A stretch of 64,000 nucleotides of DNA from Solirubrobacter pauli (GTDB lineage: Bacteria; Actinomycetota; Thermoleophilia; Solirubrobacterales; Solirubrobacteraceae): positions 558,001 through 622,000 of the forward strand of contig NZ_RBIL01000002.1 of the NCBI RefSeq assembly GCF_003633755.1, read 5' to 3'. The translations under genes were made by a program, and so were the position numbers. Shown in pieces: positions 42,726 to 51,718 of the stretch. Below the pieces are notes generated by a model. The model made no database searches, was not told the origin of the DNA, and was given only the letters and a program-made list of their open reading frames with translations. Positions within the stretch are counted from its first letter, which is position 1. Each line of letters begins with the position of its first letter.

Positions 42726-43960
42726 TCGACGACCTGCTCTCACCCGACGGCTGGGTCTACGCCTCCTCCGGCACAGGCCGCTTCCACTGCCTGTTCGGCC
42801 GCGACTCGCTGATCACCGCGCTGCAGCTGCTGCCGGTGCGCCCGGAGGTGGCGCGCGCGACGCTGTCCGCGCTGGCCGCCCGGCAGGGCACGCGGCTGGA
42901 CCCGCTGACGCTCGAGGAGCCGGGCAAGATCGGCCACGAGTTCCGCGCCGCGCCGCCGCCCTCGTTCGTGGAGGCGGGCTGGCCGGACGGCGGCCCGTTC
43001 GCCTACTACGGCACCGCCGACGCGACCTGCTGGTTCCTCGTGCTCAGCCGCGCCGTGGGGGAGTGGGGCCCGGCGGCCCGCGCCGCCGCCGACTGGCTGG
43101 CGCGCGTCCTCGACGCCGGCGGCGGGCTCGTCCGCCACGTCCCGGGCGAGTTCGGCCTCTCCCAGCAGGGCTGGCGCGACACGATCGACGCGGCCGCCGA
43201 CGAGAACGGCGGCGGGTTCCTGCGCGCCGACGGCACGAACCCGGCGCCACCGCTGGCCGACGTCGACACGCAGGCCGTGGCCGTCGCCGCCCTGCGCGCC
43301 ACGTCCGCCGCGACGGGCGACCCGGCCTGGGCCCGCCGCCTCGAGGACCTGCGGTCGCGCCTCTCCGCGCTGCCGCTCGAGACGATGGCCGTCGAGGCCG
43401 GCGACGGCCCAGCGCGCCCGGGCGAGGCGTCGCCGCTGTGCGACGCGGCGCCGGCCGGCCCGTCGCCCGCCGCCGGCGCCGACCTGCGCATGGCCGGCTC
43501 GTCGCCCGCCGCGGGCCTGCCGCCCGGCGCCGATGTCGTCGTGCCCGGCGCCGGGTCCCAGCTCGGCTGGCTGCTGTGGGCCGACGCCGTCCACGAGCCG
43601 GCGCGGTACGCCGAGCGGCTCTGCGCACCGGACGTGCTCACGGACTTCGGGCTGCGCACGCTCGCGGCGACCGACCGGAACTTCCGCGCCGACGCGTACC
43701 ACCGTGGGTCGGTGTGGCCGTTCGACTCCTGGCTGGGCTGGGGCGGGCTGCGCGCGGCGGGCTACGCCGCGGAGGCCGAGCGCGTCCGCACCGGCGTCCT
43801 CGCCGCGCTCGACCGGCTCGGCAGCCCGCACGAGCTGTACGCGGTCACGGACGACGGCGTCGCGCCGATCGCGTCCTCGAACGCGGTCCAGGCCTGGACG
43901 GTCGGCGCGCGGGTCGCCCTCGAGCGCGACTGGGACGGCCGTGCGGGTCATCTGGGCTGA
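42722..43960 (+). CDS. Glycogen-debranching-type glycoside hydrolase (MGH1-like)
   Basis: 412 aa protein resembling the (alpha/alpha)6-barrel amylo-alpha-1,6-glucosidase part of debranching enzymes. Supporting stretches are RFHCLFGRDSLITALQLLPVRPEVARATL near the start, QQGWRDTIDAAADENGG in the middle and YHRGSVWPFDSWLGWGGLR near the end. A Pro/Ala-rich insertion of about 50 residues lies near position 230-280. It overlaps the LacI-type gene by 4 nt, so they are cotranscribed. The substrate is probably an alpha-glucan fragment. Confidence 0.82.
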   Translation: MIDDLLSPDGWVYASSGTGRFHCLFGRDSLITALQLLPVRPEVARATLSALAARQGTRLDPLTLEEPGKIGHEFRAAPPPSFVEAGWPDGGPFAYYGTADATCWFLVLSRAVGEWGPAARAAADWLARVLDAGGGLVRHVPGEFGLSQQGWRDTIDAAADENGGGFLRADGTNPAPPLADVDTQAVAVAALRATSAATGDPAWARRLEDLRSRLSALPLETMAVEAGDGPARPGEASPLCDAAPAGPSPAAGADLRMAGSSPAAGLPPGADVVVPGAGSQLGWLLWADAVHEPARYAERLCAPDVLTDFGLRTLAATDRNFRADAYHRGSVWPFDSWLGWGGLRAAGYAAEAERVRTGVLAALDRLGSPHELYAVTDDGVAPIASSNAVQAWTVGARVALERDWDGRAGHLG

Positions 43961-44822
43961 CGAGCCCGGGCCGTTCACCGCGAAGCTGCTGTTCCGGGTC
44001 GGGGCGCACGACGGTCTCACGCTCGCGCCGCTGCGGGTCGTCGAGCGCGCGTTCTGGGACGTCACGCGTCCGGCGGGCGAGTCGTCCGCGGGGCGGCTGT
44101 TCACGAGCTGGCAGGCCGAGGGCGATCGCGAGGAGGTGTTGACGCACCTGGAGCTCGTCGCCGCCGTCTTGGCGGAGATGCCGTACCCCACGCGCGGCAC
44201 GGAACGCAGCCCGAGCTTCCTCGACCGGCTCCTGCACGCCCGGTTCGAGGCGCCGGCGGAGATCGCGGGCGACGGCTGGTTCACGCGCGGCAACGCGGCC
44301 GTCTGGATGAGCGGCGAGCCGCCCGCGGACTTCGCGCTACCGCTGCCCGACGGCCCGCGCAAGCCGGTCGCGCCGATCCGCCCGCGCGCCGTCCCGCTCC
44401 GCGTCGAGGGCGGGTTCGCCGCGGTCAGCGCCGTCGCCGACTGGTCGCCGGCGACGCGCGTGGCCGTCGAGCTGCTGCGCGCCCGGCTGGGCCGCGCGCT
44501 GCCGTGGCCCGCACTCGTCGCCGAGGGCGTCGCCACACGCCTCGACATCCGCCTCGCGCACGTCTTCGTCGGCTGCCACTGCCCGCCGCGCGCCTCCCGA
44601 TACGTCCACGAACGGCTGCAGGAGGTGCTCGCCGCGCCGCCGACCGCACCGGAGCTCGCGGACCAGCGCGAGCCCGCCCCGCGCGGGCTCGAGCGGCTCG
44701 ACCACGAGGCCCGGCACGCCCTGCTCGGCCTCCCTCCACGGACCGATGCGGCGGGCGTCGACGCGGTCGCCGCGGTGCTGGAAGCGGTGCGCGACACGGC
44801 GCTCGTGCTCTCGCCGGTTTAG
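43941..44822 (+). CDS. Conserved-looking protein of unknown function
   Basis: 293 aa, not recognised. It begins [28 protein letters not shown] and contains [37 protein letters not shown] and [20 protein letters not shown]. No signal peptide or membrane helix is obvious. The GTG start overlaps the debranching-type gene by 20 nt, which suggests cotranscription. It ends 40 bp before uvrB. Confidence 0.6.
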   Translation: MRVIWADEPGPFTAKLLFRVGAHDGLTLAPLRVVERAFWDVTRPAGESSAGRLFTSWQAEGDREEVLTHLELVAAVLAEMPYPTRGTERSPSFLDRLLHARFEAPAEIAGDGWFTRGNAAVWMSGEPPADFALPLPDGPRKPVAPIRPRAVPLRVEGGFAAVSAVADWSPATRVAVELLRARLGRALPWPALVAEGVATRLDIRLAHVFVGCHCPPRASRYVHERLQEVLAAPPTAPELADQREPAPRGLERLDHEARHALLGLPPRTDAAGVDAVAAVLEAVRDTALVLSPV

Positions 44823-44862
44823 GACACCCGGCGTCCGCAACGGCCTCTATCGTCTATGGGTG

Positions 44863-46872
44863 ATGCCGCCGTTCAAGCTTGATGCCGTCTACTCCCCGAC
44901 TGCCGATCAGCCGAAGGCGATCGAAGCCCTGGCGAAGGGCATCGAACGCGGCGACAACGGCCTGACGCTGCTGGGCGCCACCGGCACGGGCAAGACGATG
45001 ACGATGGCCGCGACGATCGAGGCCGTCCAGCGGCCGGCGCTCGTCATGGCGCACAACAAGACGCTCGCGGCGCAGCTCTGCAACGAGTTCCGGACGTACT
45101 TCCCGCACAACTCGGTCGAGTACTTCGTCTCGTACTACGACTACTACCAGCCCGAGGCGTACGTCCCGTCGAAGGACCTGTACATCGAGAAGGACTCGGC
45201 GATCAACCAGGAGATCGACCGGCTGCGGCATGCCGCCACCGCCTCCTTGTTCGCCCGCCGCGACGTCATCATCGTCGCCTCGGTGTCCTGCATCTTCGGC
45301 CTCGGCTCGCCGGAGACCTACAACGAGAACTGCCAGGTCATCGTCAAGGGCGACTACGTGGACCGCGACGAGCTCCTGCGCAAGCTCGTGCACCTGCAGT
45401 ACAACCGCAACGACACCGCGCTCGGCCGCGGCACGTTCCGCGTGCGCGGGGACACGCTGGAGGTCTTCCCGGCCTACGAGGAGACCGCGTTCCGGGCGCT
45501 GCTGTTCGGCGACGAGGTCGAGCGGCTGCAGCACTTCGACCCGCTGACGGGCGAGATCATCAAGGACGACCTCGAGCACGTGGCGATCTGGCCGGCCACG
45601 CATTACAACGTCAAGGAAGGCACGATGGACCGCGCCGTGGCCGAGATCGGCCACGAGCTCAACGAGCGGTGCAAGACCCTGGAGGCCGAGGGCAAGCTCC
45701 TGGAGTCGCACCGCCTGCGCCAGCGCACGCAGTACGACATGGAGATGCTCAAGGAGGTCGGCTTCTGCTCGGGCATCGAGAACTACTCGCGGATCCTGGA
45801 CGGCCGGATGCCCGGCTCGCGGCCGTACTGCCTGATCGACTACTTCCCCAAGGACTTCGTCTGCTTCATCGACGAGTCGCACCAGACCGTGCCGCAGATC
45901 GGCGCGATGTTCGAGGGCGACCGCTCGCGCAAGACGACGCTCGTGGACTACGGCTTCCGCCTCCCGAGCGCGATGGACAACCGCCCGCAGACGTTCGACG
46001 AGTGGCTGTCGATCACGCCGCAGATCGTCTATGTCAGCGCCACACCCGGCCCGTACGAGCGTGAGCACTCGCAGACGGTCGTCGAGCAGATCGTCCGCCC
46101 GACGGGCATCATCGACCCCGAGGTCGACGTCCGCGAGACGAAGAACCAGATCGACGACCTGATGGGCGAGATCCGCACGCGCGTCGAGAAGAACGAGCGC
46201 GTGCTGGTGACGACGCTGACCAAGAAGATGTCCGAGGACCTCACGGACTACCTGCTGGAGATGGGCTTCCGGGTGCGCTACCTGCACTCGGAGGTGGACA
46301 CGCTGGAGCGCATCCAGATCATCCGCCAGCTCCGCCTCGGCGAGTACGACGTGCTCGTCGGCGTCAACCTGCTGCGCGAGGGCCTGGACCTGCCGGAGGT
46401 CACGCTGGTCGCGATCCTGGACGCCGACAAGGAGGGCTTCCTCCGCGGCGAGACGTCGCTCATCCAGACGATCGGCCGCGCCGCCCGCAACATCGAGGGC
46501 AAGGTCATCATGTACGCGGACAAGGAGTCCGCGGCGATGCGCAAGGCGCTCGACGAGACCGACCGCCGCCGCGGCATCCAGATCGCGTACAACGAGAAGC
46601 ACGGCATCACGCCGGAGACGATCGTCAAGGGCATCTCGGACATCACCGAGTTCCTCACGTCGGGCGAGTCGAAGGTCCCGAAGAAGCGCCGCCGCAAGGG
46701 CGAGAAGACGTCGGACATGTCGGCGCCCGAGCTGGAGAAGATGATGCGCGAGCTCGAGGAGGAGATGCTCGCGGCCGCCGAGGAGCTGCGCTTCGAGTAC
46801 GCGGCCAAGCTCCGCGACGAGATCCGCGACCTGCGGCGCGACCTAGACGCGGCCACTGCGTCGGCCGACTGA
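44863..46872 (+). CDS. uvrB: Excinuclease ABC subunit B
   Basis: 669 aa damage-verification helicase of nucleotide excision repair. Walker A is [15 protein letters not shown] (about residues 38-52), the beta-hairpin is [25 protein letters not shown], and the helicase motifs are [12 protein letters not shown] and [16 protein letters not shown] with RAARN. The C-terminal UvrC-binding coiled coil is [36 protein letters not shown] (44848-44853) lies 9 nt before the ATG. No LexA box was seen in front of it. Confidence 0.98.
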   Translation: MPPFKLDAVYSPTADQPKAIEALAKGIERGDNGLTLLGATGTGKTMTMAATIEAVQRPALVMAHNKTLAAQLCNEFRTYFPHNSVEYFVSYYDYYQPEAYVPSKDLYIEKDSAINQEIDRLRHAATASLFARRDVIIVASVSCIFGLGSPETYNENCQVIVKGDYVDRDELLRKLVHLQYNRNDTALGRGTFRVRGDTLEVFPAYEETAFRALLFGDEVERLQHFDPLTGEIIKDDLEHVAIWPATHYNVKEGTMDRAVAEIGHELNERCKTLEAEGKLLESHRLRQRTQYDMEMLKEVGFCSGIENYSRILDGRMPGSRPYCLIDYFPKDFVCFIDESHQTVPQIGAMFEGDRSRKTTLVDYGFRLPSAMDNRPQTFDEWLSITPQIVYVSATPGPYEREHSQTVVEQIVRPTGIIDPEVDVRETKNQIDDLMGEIRTRVEKNERVLVTTLTKKMSEDLTDYLLEMGFRVRYLHSEVDTLERIQIIRQLRLGEYDVLVGVNLLREGLDLPEVTLVAILDADKEGFLRGETSLIQTIGRAARNIEGKVIMYADKESAAMRKALDETDRRRGIQIAYNEKHGITPETIVKGISDITEFLTSGESKVPKKRRRKGEKTSDMSAPELEKMMRELEEEMLAAAEELRFEYAAKLRDEIRDLRRDLDAATASAD

Positions 46873-46918
46873 AGCCGAAGGTGGGGACATCCCCGCCGCC
46901 CCACCCCGATCATCCGAC

Positions 46919-48619
46919 CTGACTTGGCTCTGGGCCGCCTACGCGGTCTCGACGTTCGGCACGTTCTTCGCCTTCGACGCCTTCCCGCTGATCGCGATCC
47001 TCGTGCTGGACGCCGGGCCCGCGGCGGTCTCGGCGCTCGCCTCGGCGGGCCTGGCCGTGGGCGCGCTGCTGGCGATCCCGCTCGGCCCGTGGGTCGAGTT
47101 CCGGCTCAAGCGGCCGGTGATGATCGGGATGGACGTCGTGCGCTGCGCCGCCTTCCTGAGCGTGCCGGTGGCGATCTGGCTGGGCTGGCTGACGTTCACG
47201 CAGCTCGTCGCCGTGTCGGTCGTCGTCGCCACGTGCGGGATCGCGTTCCGCGCGGCGAGCGGCGCCTATCTGAAGGCGCTCGTCCCGCGCGAGGAGCTGC
47301 TGCGCGCGAACGCCCGCTTCGAGTCGACCACCTGGACCGCGACGATCCTGGGCCCGCCGCTGGGCGGCGCCGCGATCGGCCTGCTCGGCCCGGCGACGAC
47401 GGTCGTCGCGAACGCGGCGAGCTTCGCGCTGTCCGCGCTGAGCCTGCGCGCGATCCGCCACGAGGAGCCGGCGCCGGCGCGGCGGGATCCGTCGCCGGTG
47501 GGGGAGGCCGGCGCCGGGCGAGTGGCGATCACCGCAGGGGCGGCCCCGCGCCGCGCGGCGCGCGCCCGGATCGCGGACGTCGCGGCCGGCTGGCGCTTCA
47601 TCCTCGCCGACCGCACGCTGCGGCCGCTGTTCTTGAACACGCTGCTCGTCAACGGGCTGATCATGGCCACCGCGCCGCTGATGGCGGTGCTGATGCTCGG
47701 CGAGCTCGGGTTCTCGCCGTTCGCCTACGCGGTCGCGTTCGGCGTGCCGTGCGCCGGCGGGCTGGTCGGCGCCCGGCTCTCGCGGCGCTGGTCCGGCCGG
47801 GGCGCGCTGCTCGTCGCGGGCACGCTGCGCGCGTGCTTCTGCCTGCCGCTCGCGTTCGTCATGCCCGGCGCCGCGGGTCTCGTGCTCGTCCTCGCCACCC
47901 AGTTCGCGCTGCTGGTCGCGATCGGCCTGTTCAACCCGCTGTTCGCGACGCTGCGGCTGCGGCTCACGCCCGACGACCGCGTCGCGCGCGTGCTCGCGGC
48001 CTGGACGGTCACGAGCAGCCTGACGACCGCCGCGCTGACCGCGTCCTGGGGCGTGCTCGCGCACCTGACGAGCCTGCGCTTCGCCGTCGGCGCCGCCGGT
48101 GTGCTGATGCTCGCGACGCCGCTGCTCCTACTCGGTCTCCGCGAACTCCCAGATCGCGATCGCGAGCATGCCCAGCCCGAGGACGGCGATCATCAGCACC
48201 TCGAGGCCGACGGGCACGTGCCAGCCGAACCAGGTCACGCCGGGGACGTCGATGTCGAGGTGCCCGAGCACGAGCTTGCGCATCGGGTCGACGGCGTAGG
48301 TGATCGGATCGAGCCGGTTCAGGACGGCGAGCCAGCCCGGCAGGTTCGCCACCGGGAACAGCGCGCCGGAGATGAAGAACATCGGCATCACGATCATCTG
48401 CGTGAGCCGCATGAACGACGGCATCTGCTTGATGCGCGCGGCGAGCATCACCCCGAACGCGGTCATCGCGAACGCCAGCAGCAGCATCAGGCCGAAGACG
48501 CCGAGGATCACGGGCACGCTGTACGGCACGTCCACGAGCGGCATCAGCACGATCAGGATCACGCCCTGCAGCGAGGCGACGGTCGCGCCGCCGAGGCACT
48601 TGCCGACGACGATCGATGA
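46919..48619 (+). CDS. MFS transporter with no canonical start and a run-on C-terminus
   Basis: Twelve-helix MFS protein; the hydrophobic frame is clear from WLWAAYAVSTFGTFFAFDAF (46925 on) to VLMLATPLLLLGLREL (about 48140). The frame is open from 46847 but has no ATG, GTG or TTG before the GTG at 47003, which would delete helix 1. A GTG at 46881 in another frame suggests a 1-nt shift in the C-rich tract 46890-46907, or a rare CTG/ATC start. No stop follows the last helix; the frame runs about 490 bp antisense to the DrrB-type gene, with a His/Asp/Arg-rich tail that looks like shadow coding. The start given (CTG 46919) is a guess. Confidence 0.6.
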   Translation: MTWLWAAYAVSTFGTFFAFDAFPLIAILVLDAGPAAVSALASAGLAVGALLAIPLGPWVEFRLKRPVMIGMDVVRCAAFLSVPVAIWLGWLTFTQLVAVSVVVATCGIAFRAASGAYLKALVPREELLRANARFESTTWTATILGPPLGGAAIGLLGPATTVVANAASFALSALSLRAIRHEEPAPARRDPSPVGEAGAGRVAITAGAAPRRAARARIADVAAGWRFILADRTLRPLFLNTLLVNGLIMATAPLMAVLMLGELGFSPFAYAVAFGVPCAGGLVGARLSRRWSGRGALLVAGTLRACFCLPLAFVMPGAAGLVLVLATQFALLVAIGLFNPLFATLRLRLTPDDRVARVLAAWTVTSSLTTAALTASWGVLAHLTSLRFAVGAAGVLMLATPLLLLGLRELPDRDREHAQPEDGDHQHLEADGHVPAEPGHAGDVDVEVPEHELAHRVDGVGDRIEPVQDGEPARQVRHREQRAGDEEHRHHDHLREPHERRHLLDARGEHHPERGHRERQQQHQAEDAEDHGHAVRHVHERHQHDQDHALQRGDGRAAEALADDDR

Positions 48620-48964
48620 CCGTCGCACCGGCGCGACGAGCATCTCGCGCAGGAAGCCGAACTCGCGGTCCCAGACGATCGTCGCCGCGCTGAAGATCGC
48701 GGTGAACATCACCGAGACGCACAGGATGCCGGGGTAGATGAACGTGCGCAGGTCCACGCCACCGGTGCTTGCGCCCGTCACCGAGCTCAGCCCCGAGCCG
48801 AGCACGAACAGGAACAGGAGCGGCTGGACGAGCGACGTGACCATGCCGAGCCGGTCTTTGCGGAACCGGATCAGCTCGCGCAGCCAGACGATCTTCACGG
48901 CGCGCAGCTCGTTGCGGTAGGAGCGCTCCGGCACCACGACCCGGACGACGTCGAGCGTGCTCAT
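48128..48964 (-). CDS. ABC-2 type permease (DrrB-like)
   Basis: 278 aa with six helices in the ABC-2 exporter layout. ELRAVKIVWLRELIRFRKDRLGMV is the amphipathic N-terminal region and FISGALFPVANLPGWLAVLNRLDPITYAVDPMR is the ABC-2 signature. It exports drugs or lipids with the ATPase encoded immediately upstream (4-nt overlap). Confidence 0.92.
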   Translation of the reverse strand: MSTLDVVRVVVPERSYRNELRAVKIVWLRELIRFRKDRLGMVTSLVQPLLFLFVLGSGLSSVTGASTGGVDLRTFIYPGILCVSVMFTAIFSAATIVWDREFGFLREMLVAPVRRSSIVVGKCLGGATVASLQGVILIVLMPLVDVPYSVPVILGVFGLMLLLAFAMTAFGVMLAARIKQMPSFMRLTQMIVMPMFFISGALFPVANLPGWLAVLNRLDPITYAVDPMRKLVLGHLDIDVPGVTWFGWHVPVGLEVLMIAVLGLGMLAIAIWEFAETE

Positions 48965-49917
48965 CGGCCCGCCACCATGCGCATGATCATCCGGTTCGCG
49001 TTGGGGGCGGCCTCCGCGTCGCGGATCGTCTTGCCGGTGAAGCTCATGAACACGTCGTCGAGGCTGGGCCGCGACACGCTCACGGAGGTGATCGGCACCT
49101 CGAGCTCCGCGAACAGCCGCGGGATGAACTGGGCGCCTTCGGGGACGTAGAACGCGATGCCGCCCTCCGAGCGGGTGGCGTCGTACTCGGCCAGCGCCTT
49201 CAGCGCCGCCTCGTCGTCCTCGGTCTCGATCCGGATCCGGTCCGCCCCGACCTGCGCCTTCAGCGCGGCCGGCGTGTCCAGCGCGACGATCTGCCCCTGG
49301 TCCATGATCGCGATCCGGTCGCAGAACTCGGCCTCGTCCATGTAGTGCGTGGTCATGAAGATCGTGATCTCCTCGCGCTCGCGCAGCTCGTGGATGTAGC
49401 GCCAGATCGACGAGCGCGTCTGCGGGTCCAGGCCGATCGTCGGCTCGTCGAGGAACAGCACGCGCGGCGAGTGCATGAGCCCGCGGGCGATCTCCAGCCG
49501 CCGCCGCATGCCGCCGCTGAACGTCTTGACCTCGCCGCCGCGCCGGTCGATCAGCCCGACCATCGTCAGGACCTGCTCCATCCGCGGCGCGACGAGCGCC
49601 GACGGCACGCCGTACAGCTCGGCGTGCAGCCGCAGGTTCTGCTCGGCGGTGAGGTGGCCGTCCAGCGTCGGGTCCTGGAACACCAGCCCGATGTGGCGGC
49701 GGACGTCGTCACGCTCGCGAGCCACGTCGTGGCCCGCCACCGTCGCGCTGCCGCTCGTGGGCCGCAGCAGCGTGCAGAGCATGTTGATCGTGGTGGTCTT
49801 GCCGGCGCCGTTGGGTCCGAGGAACCCGAACACCTCGCCGGGGGCGACGGAGAACGAGACGCCGCGCACGGCCTCGACGTCCCCGAACGCCTTCCGCAGG
49901 TCGTTGACTTCGATCAT
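48961..49917 (-). CDS. Daunorubicin-resistance-type ABC ATPase (DrrA-like)
   Basis: 318 aa. Walker A is GPNGAGKTT, Q-loop LVFQDPTLDGHL, signature FSGGMRRRLEIARGL, Walker B VLFLDEPTIGLD, H-loop MTTHYMDEAEF. The C-terminal GxxxF-type region (SRPSLDDVFMSFTGKTIRD) is typical of the DrrA group. The ATG at 49917 is chosen because MIEVNDLRKAFGD is the family start and TATGTT (49927-49932 on the minus strand) lies 9 nt upstream. A TetR-type operator overlaps this promoter. Confidence 0.93.
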   Translation of the reverse strand: MIEVNDLRKAFGDVEAVRGVSFSVAPGEVFGFLGPNGAGKTTTINMLCTLLRPTSGSATVAGHDVARERDDVRRHIGLVFQDPTLDGHLTAEQNLRLHAELYGVPSALVAPRMEQVLTMVGLIDRRGGEVKTFSGGMRRRLEIARGLMHSPRVLFLDEPTIGLDPQTRSSIWRYIHELREREEITIFMTTHYMDEAEFCDRIAIMDQGQIVALDTPAALKAQVGADRIRIETEDDEAALKALAEYDATRSEGGIAFYVPEGAQFIPRLFAELEVPITSVSVSRPSLDDVFMSFTGKTIRDAEAAPNANRMIMRMVAGR

Positions 49918-49939
49918 GTCGCTGTAAACATACAGCGAC
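49918..49939. promoter_or_regulatory. TetR-type operator
   Basis: Perfect inverted repeat: GTCGCTGTA, 4-nt spacer AACA, TACAGCGAC. It begins next to the DrrA-like start codon, covers that gene's -10 hexamer, and lies 15 nt before the divergent tetR-type gene. Confidence 0.8.
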
Positions 49940-49953
49940 TGTAAGAAGCTAGG

Positions 49954-50571
49954 ATGAGAACCCGGATGGAAGGACTGCGTGAGCGCAAGAAGCGCCAGAC
50001 CCAGGAGGCGATCGCCGCCGCGGCGATGCAGCTGTTCCAGGCCCACGGGTTCGACGCGGTGACCGTCGCGGACGTCGCGCGCGCCGCCGACGTGGCCGAG
50101 AAGACGGTCTTCAACCACTTCCCGACCAAGGAGGACCTGGTCTTCTTCCGCTCGGAGGACCGGCTCGCGGCGCAGGTCGAGGCGATTCGGAATCGTCCGC
50201 CCGGCACCTCGATCAGCCAGGTCTTCGAGGCGCACACGCTGGAGATGCTGGCCCGCATCGAGTCGGGCCAGTTCGAGCGGATGATGGCCACGCCGCGGCT
50301 CGTGCGCGGGAGCCCGGCGCTCCAGGCGCGGCTGCTCACCTATTGGGAGCAGGAGGCGCACGCGCTGACGCTGGCGGTCGGCGAGGACGACGACGTGGTC
50401 GCCGCGACGGCCGTGCGCGCGCTCGCCTGGGCGCACCGGTCGATCTTCCGCGTCGCGATGCGGCGCCTGCTCGCGGGCGAGCATCCGGCGATGGTCGCCG
50501 CCGAGCTGCGGCTGGAGACGCGCCGGGTGTACTCGCGCCTGGAGCGCGGTCTGGCAGGCTTCGGCACCTGA
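49954..50571 (+). CDS. TetR-family transcriptional regulator
   Basis: 205 aa. The N-terminal helix-turn-helix is RKKRQTQEAIAAAAMQLFQAHGFDAVTVADVARAADVAEKTVFNHFPTKEDL. The C-terminal ligand domain is helical. It very likely represses the divergent DrrAB-type exporter through the palindrome between them. ATG 49954 and ATG 49966 are both possible starts. The stop overlaps the next ATG by 1 nt. Confidence 0.92.
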   Translation: MRTRMEGLRERKKRQTQEAIAAAAMQLFQAHGFDAVTVADVARAADVAEKTVFNHFPTKEDLVFFRSEDRLAAQVEAIRNRPPGTSISQVFEAHTLEMLARIESGQFERMMATPRLVRGSPALQARLLTYWEQEAHALTLAVGEDDDVVAATAVRALAWAHRSIFRVAMRRLLAGEHPAMVAAELRLETRRVYSRLERGLAGFGT

Positions 50572-51323
50572 TGTACCGGCTGACGTTCTCCGGCGACGAG
50601 GATCTGCTCGACGTCGTCCTCCCGCTGCTGCCGGCGGGCGTGCACGCCGACGGCGACGACTTCGTCGCGTTCTCCGGCGCCCCGTTCCCGCCCGCCGTGC
50701 TCCAAGCGACCGGCGGTGCGGTCGACGAGGTCCCCGCCGACTGGCGTCACCGCCAGGTCGGCAGCGGCGTGGTGATCAGCGGCGTCGTCTCGATCCGAGC
50801 GCCGTTCGAGCGGGCGTCGGGCGCGCCGATCGACGTGGTGGTCGAGCGGCGTGGGAGCGCCTTCGGCTCGGGCTCGCACCCGACGACCCAGATGTGCGTG
50901 GCGCTGCTGCTCGAGCTCGAACCCGGTGGCGGCGTGGCCGACCTCGGGTGCGGCGTCGGCACGCTCGCGATCGTGGCCGCGAAGCTCGGCTGGGCGCCGG
51001 TCGTCGGCGTGGATCGCGTGCCGGTGGCGATCGAGGTCGCGCGCGAGAACGTCGAGCGCAACGGGGTGCAGGTGGACGTCGCGGTCGCCGATCTCGCGGT
51101 CGACGACGTTCCACTCGCCGAGGTGCTGCTCGTCAACGCGCCGCCGCCCGTGCACGAGCGCGTGGCCGGGGCGCTCACGGAGCAGGTCCGCCACGTGATC
51201 GTCTCCGGCATCGTCTCGCACGAGGTCGAGGACGTGGTCAAGCGCTACGGCGAGCGCGGCTTCAAGGTCGCCAAGGCCCTGGGAACGGAGGACGAGTGGA
51301 TCGCGCTGCGGCTGAGCTGCTGA
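50571..51323 (+). CDS. PrmA-like methyltransferase (ribosomal protein L11 type)
   Basis: 250 aa SAM-dependent methyltransferase. The middle holds GSGSHPTTQMCVALLLE and the SAM site VADLGCGVGTLAIVAAKLG, followed by VVGVDRVPVAIEVARENVERNGV. These match the PrmA family. The catalytic NxPP-like motif is LLVNAPPPVHERVA, with N-A-P-P instead of the usual N-I/L-L. The target protein is therefore not certain to be L11. It overlaps tetR-type by 1 nt and the next gene by 28 nt. Confidence 0.83.
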   Translation: MYRLTFSGDEDLLDVVLPLLPAGVHADGDDFVAFSGAPFPPAVLQATGGAVDEVPADWRHRQVGSGVVISGVVSIRAPFERASGAPIDVVVERRGSAFGSGSHPTTQMCVALLLELEPGGGVADLGCGVGTLAIVAAKLGWAPVVGVDRVPVAIEVARENVERNGVQVDVAVADLAVDDVPLAEVLLVNAPPPVHERVAGALTEQVRHVIVSGIVSHEVEDVVKRYGERGFKVAKALGTEDEWIALRLSC

Positions 51324-51718
51324 GCCCCGACCGGGCGGCGACCGAGGGCGCCGCGCTCGGCCAGCTCGCGTGCGAGCTCCAGGACGGCGGGCTGCTGATC
51401 ACGGCCTCGCGCCTGGTCGAGTTCGGCGCGCGGGCGGCGATCCTGCTGGCGCCCGGGCTCTTCCGGCTCGACCTCACGCCGCAGGAGGAGACGCTCGGCC
51501 TGTACCCGCGCGTGCTCGGCGGCTGGGAGGTCGACTGGCGCGCGGCGGAGGAGTCCTGGGACGGCTACCGCGACGCGTCCGGCCCGGCGCCGATCGAGCT
51601 TCACGGGACGTTCGGCGAGGAGTACACGGCGTGGATCCACGTGCTCAGCTTCACCGAGCGGGACGCCCTGGCCACGCACTTCGTGGCCAAGGCGGAGATC
51701 CGCGCCGTGGGGGCGTAG
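51296..51718 (+). CDS. Protein of unknown function between prmA-like and mutY-like genes
   Basis: 140 aa, not recognised. Stretches such as GQLACELQDGGLLITASRLVEFGARAAILLAPGLFRLDLTP and YTAWIHVLSFTERDALATHFVAKAEIRAVG suggest a small alpha/beta domain. The GTG start is preceded by GGAGGA at good spacing, although it lies inside the prmA-like gene. The stop overlaps the GTG of the mutY-like gene by 1 nt. Confidence 0.6.
   Translation: MDRAAAELLSPDRAATEGAALGQLACELQDGGLLITASRLVEFGARAAILLAPGLFRLDLTPQEETLGLYPRVLGGWEVDWRAAEESWDGYRDASGPAPIELHGTFGEEYTAWIHVLSFTERDALATHFVAKAEIRAVGA

Noticed and set aside
44854-46602. 582-codon minus-strand frame opposite uvrB
   Set aside because: Exact antisense of a highly conserved gene; low-complexity Leu/Val/Asp/Arg composition.
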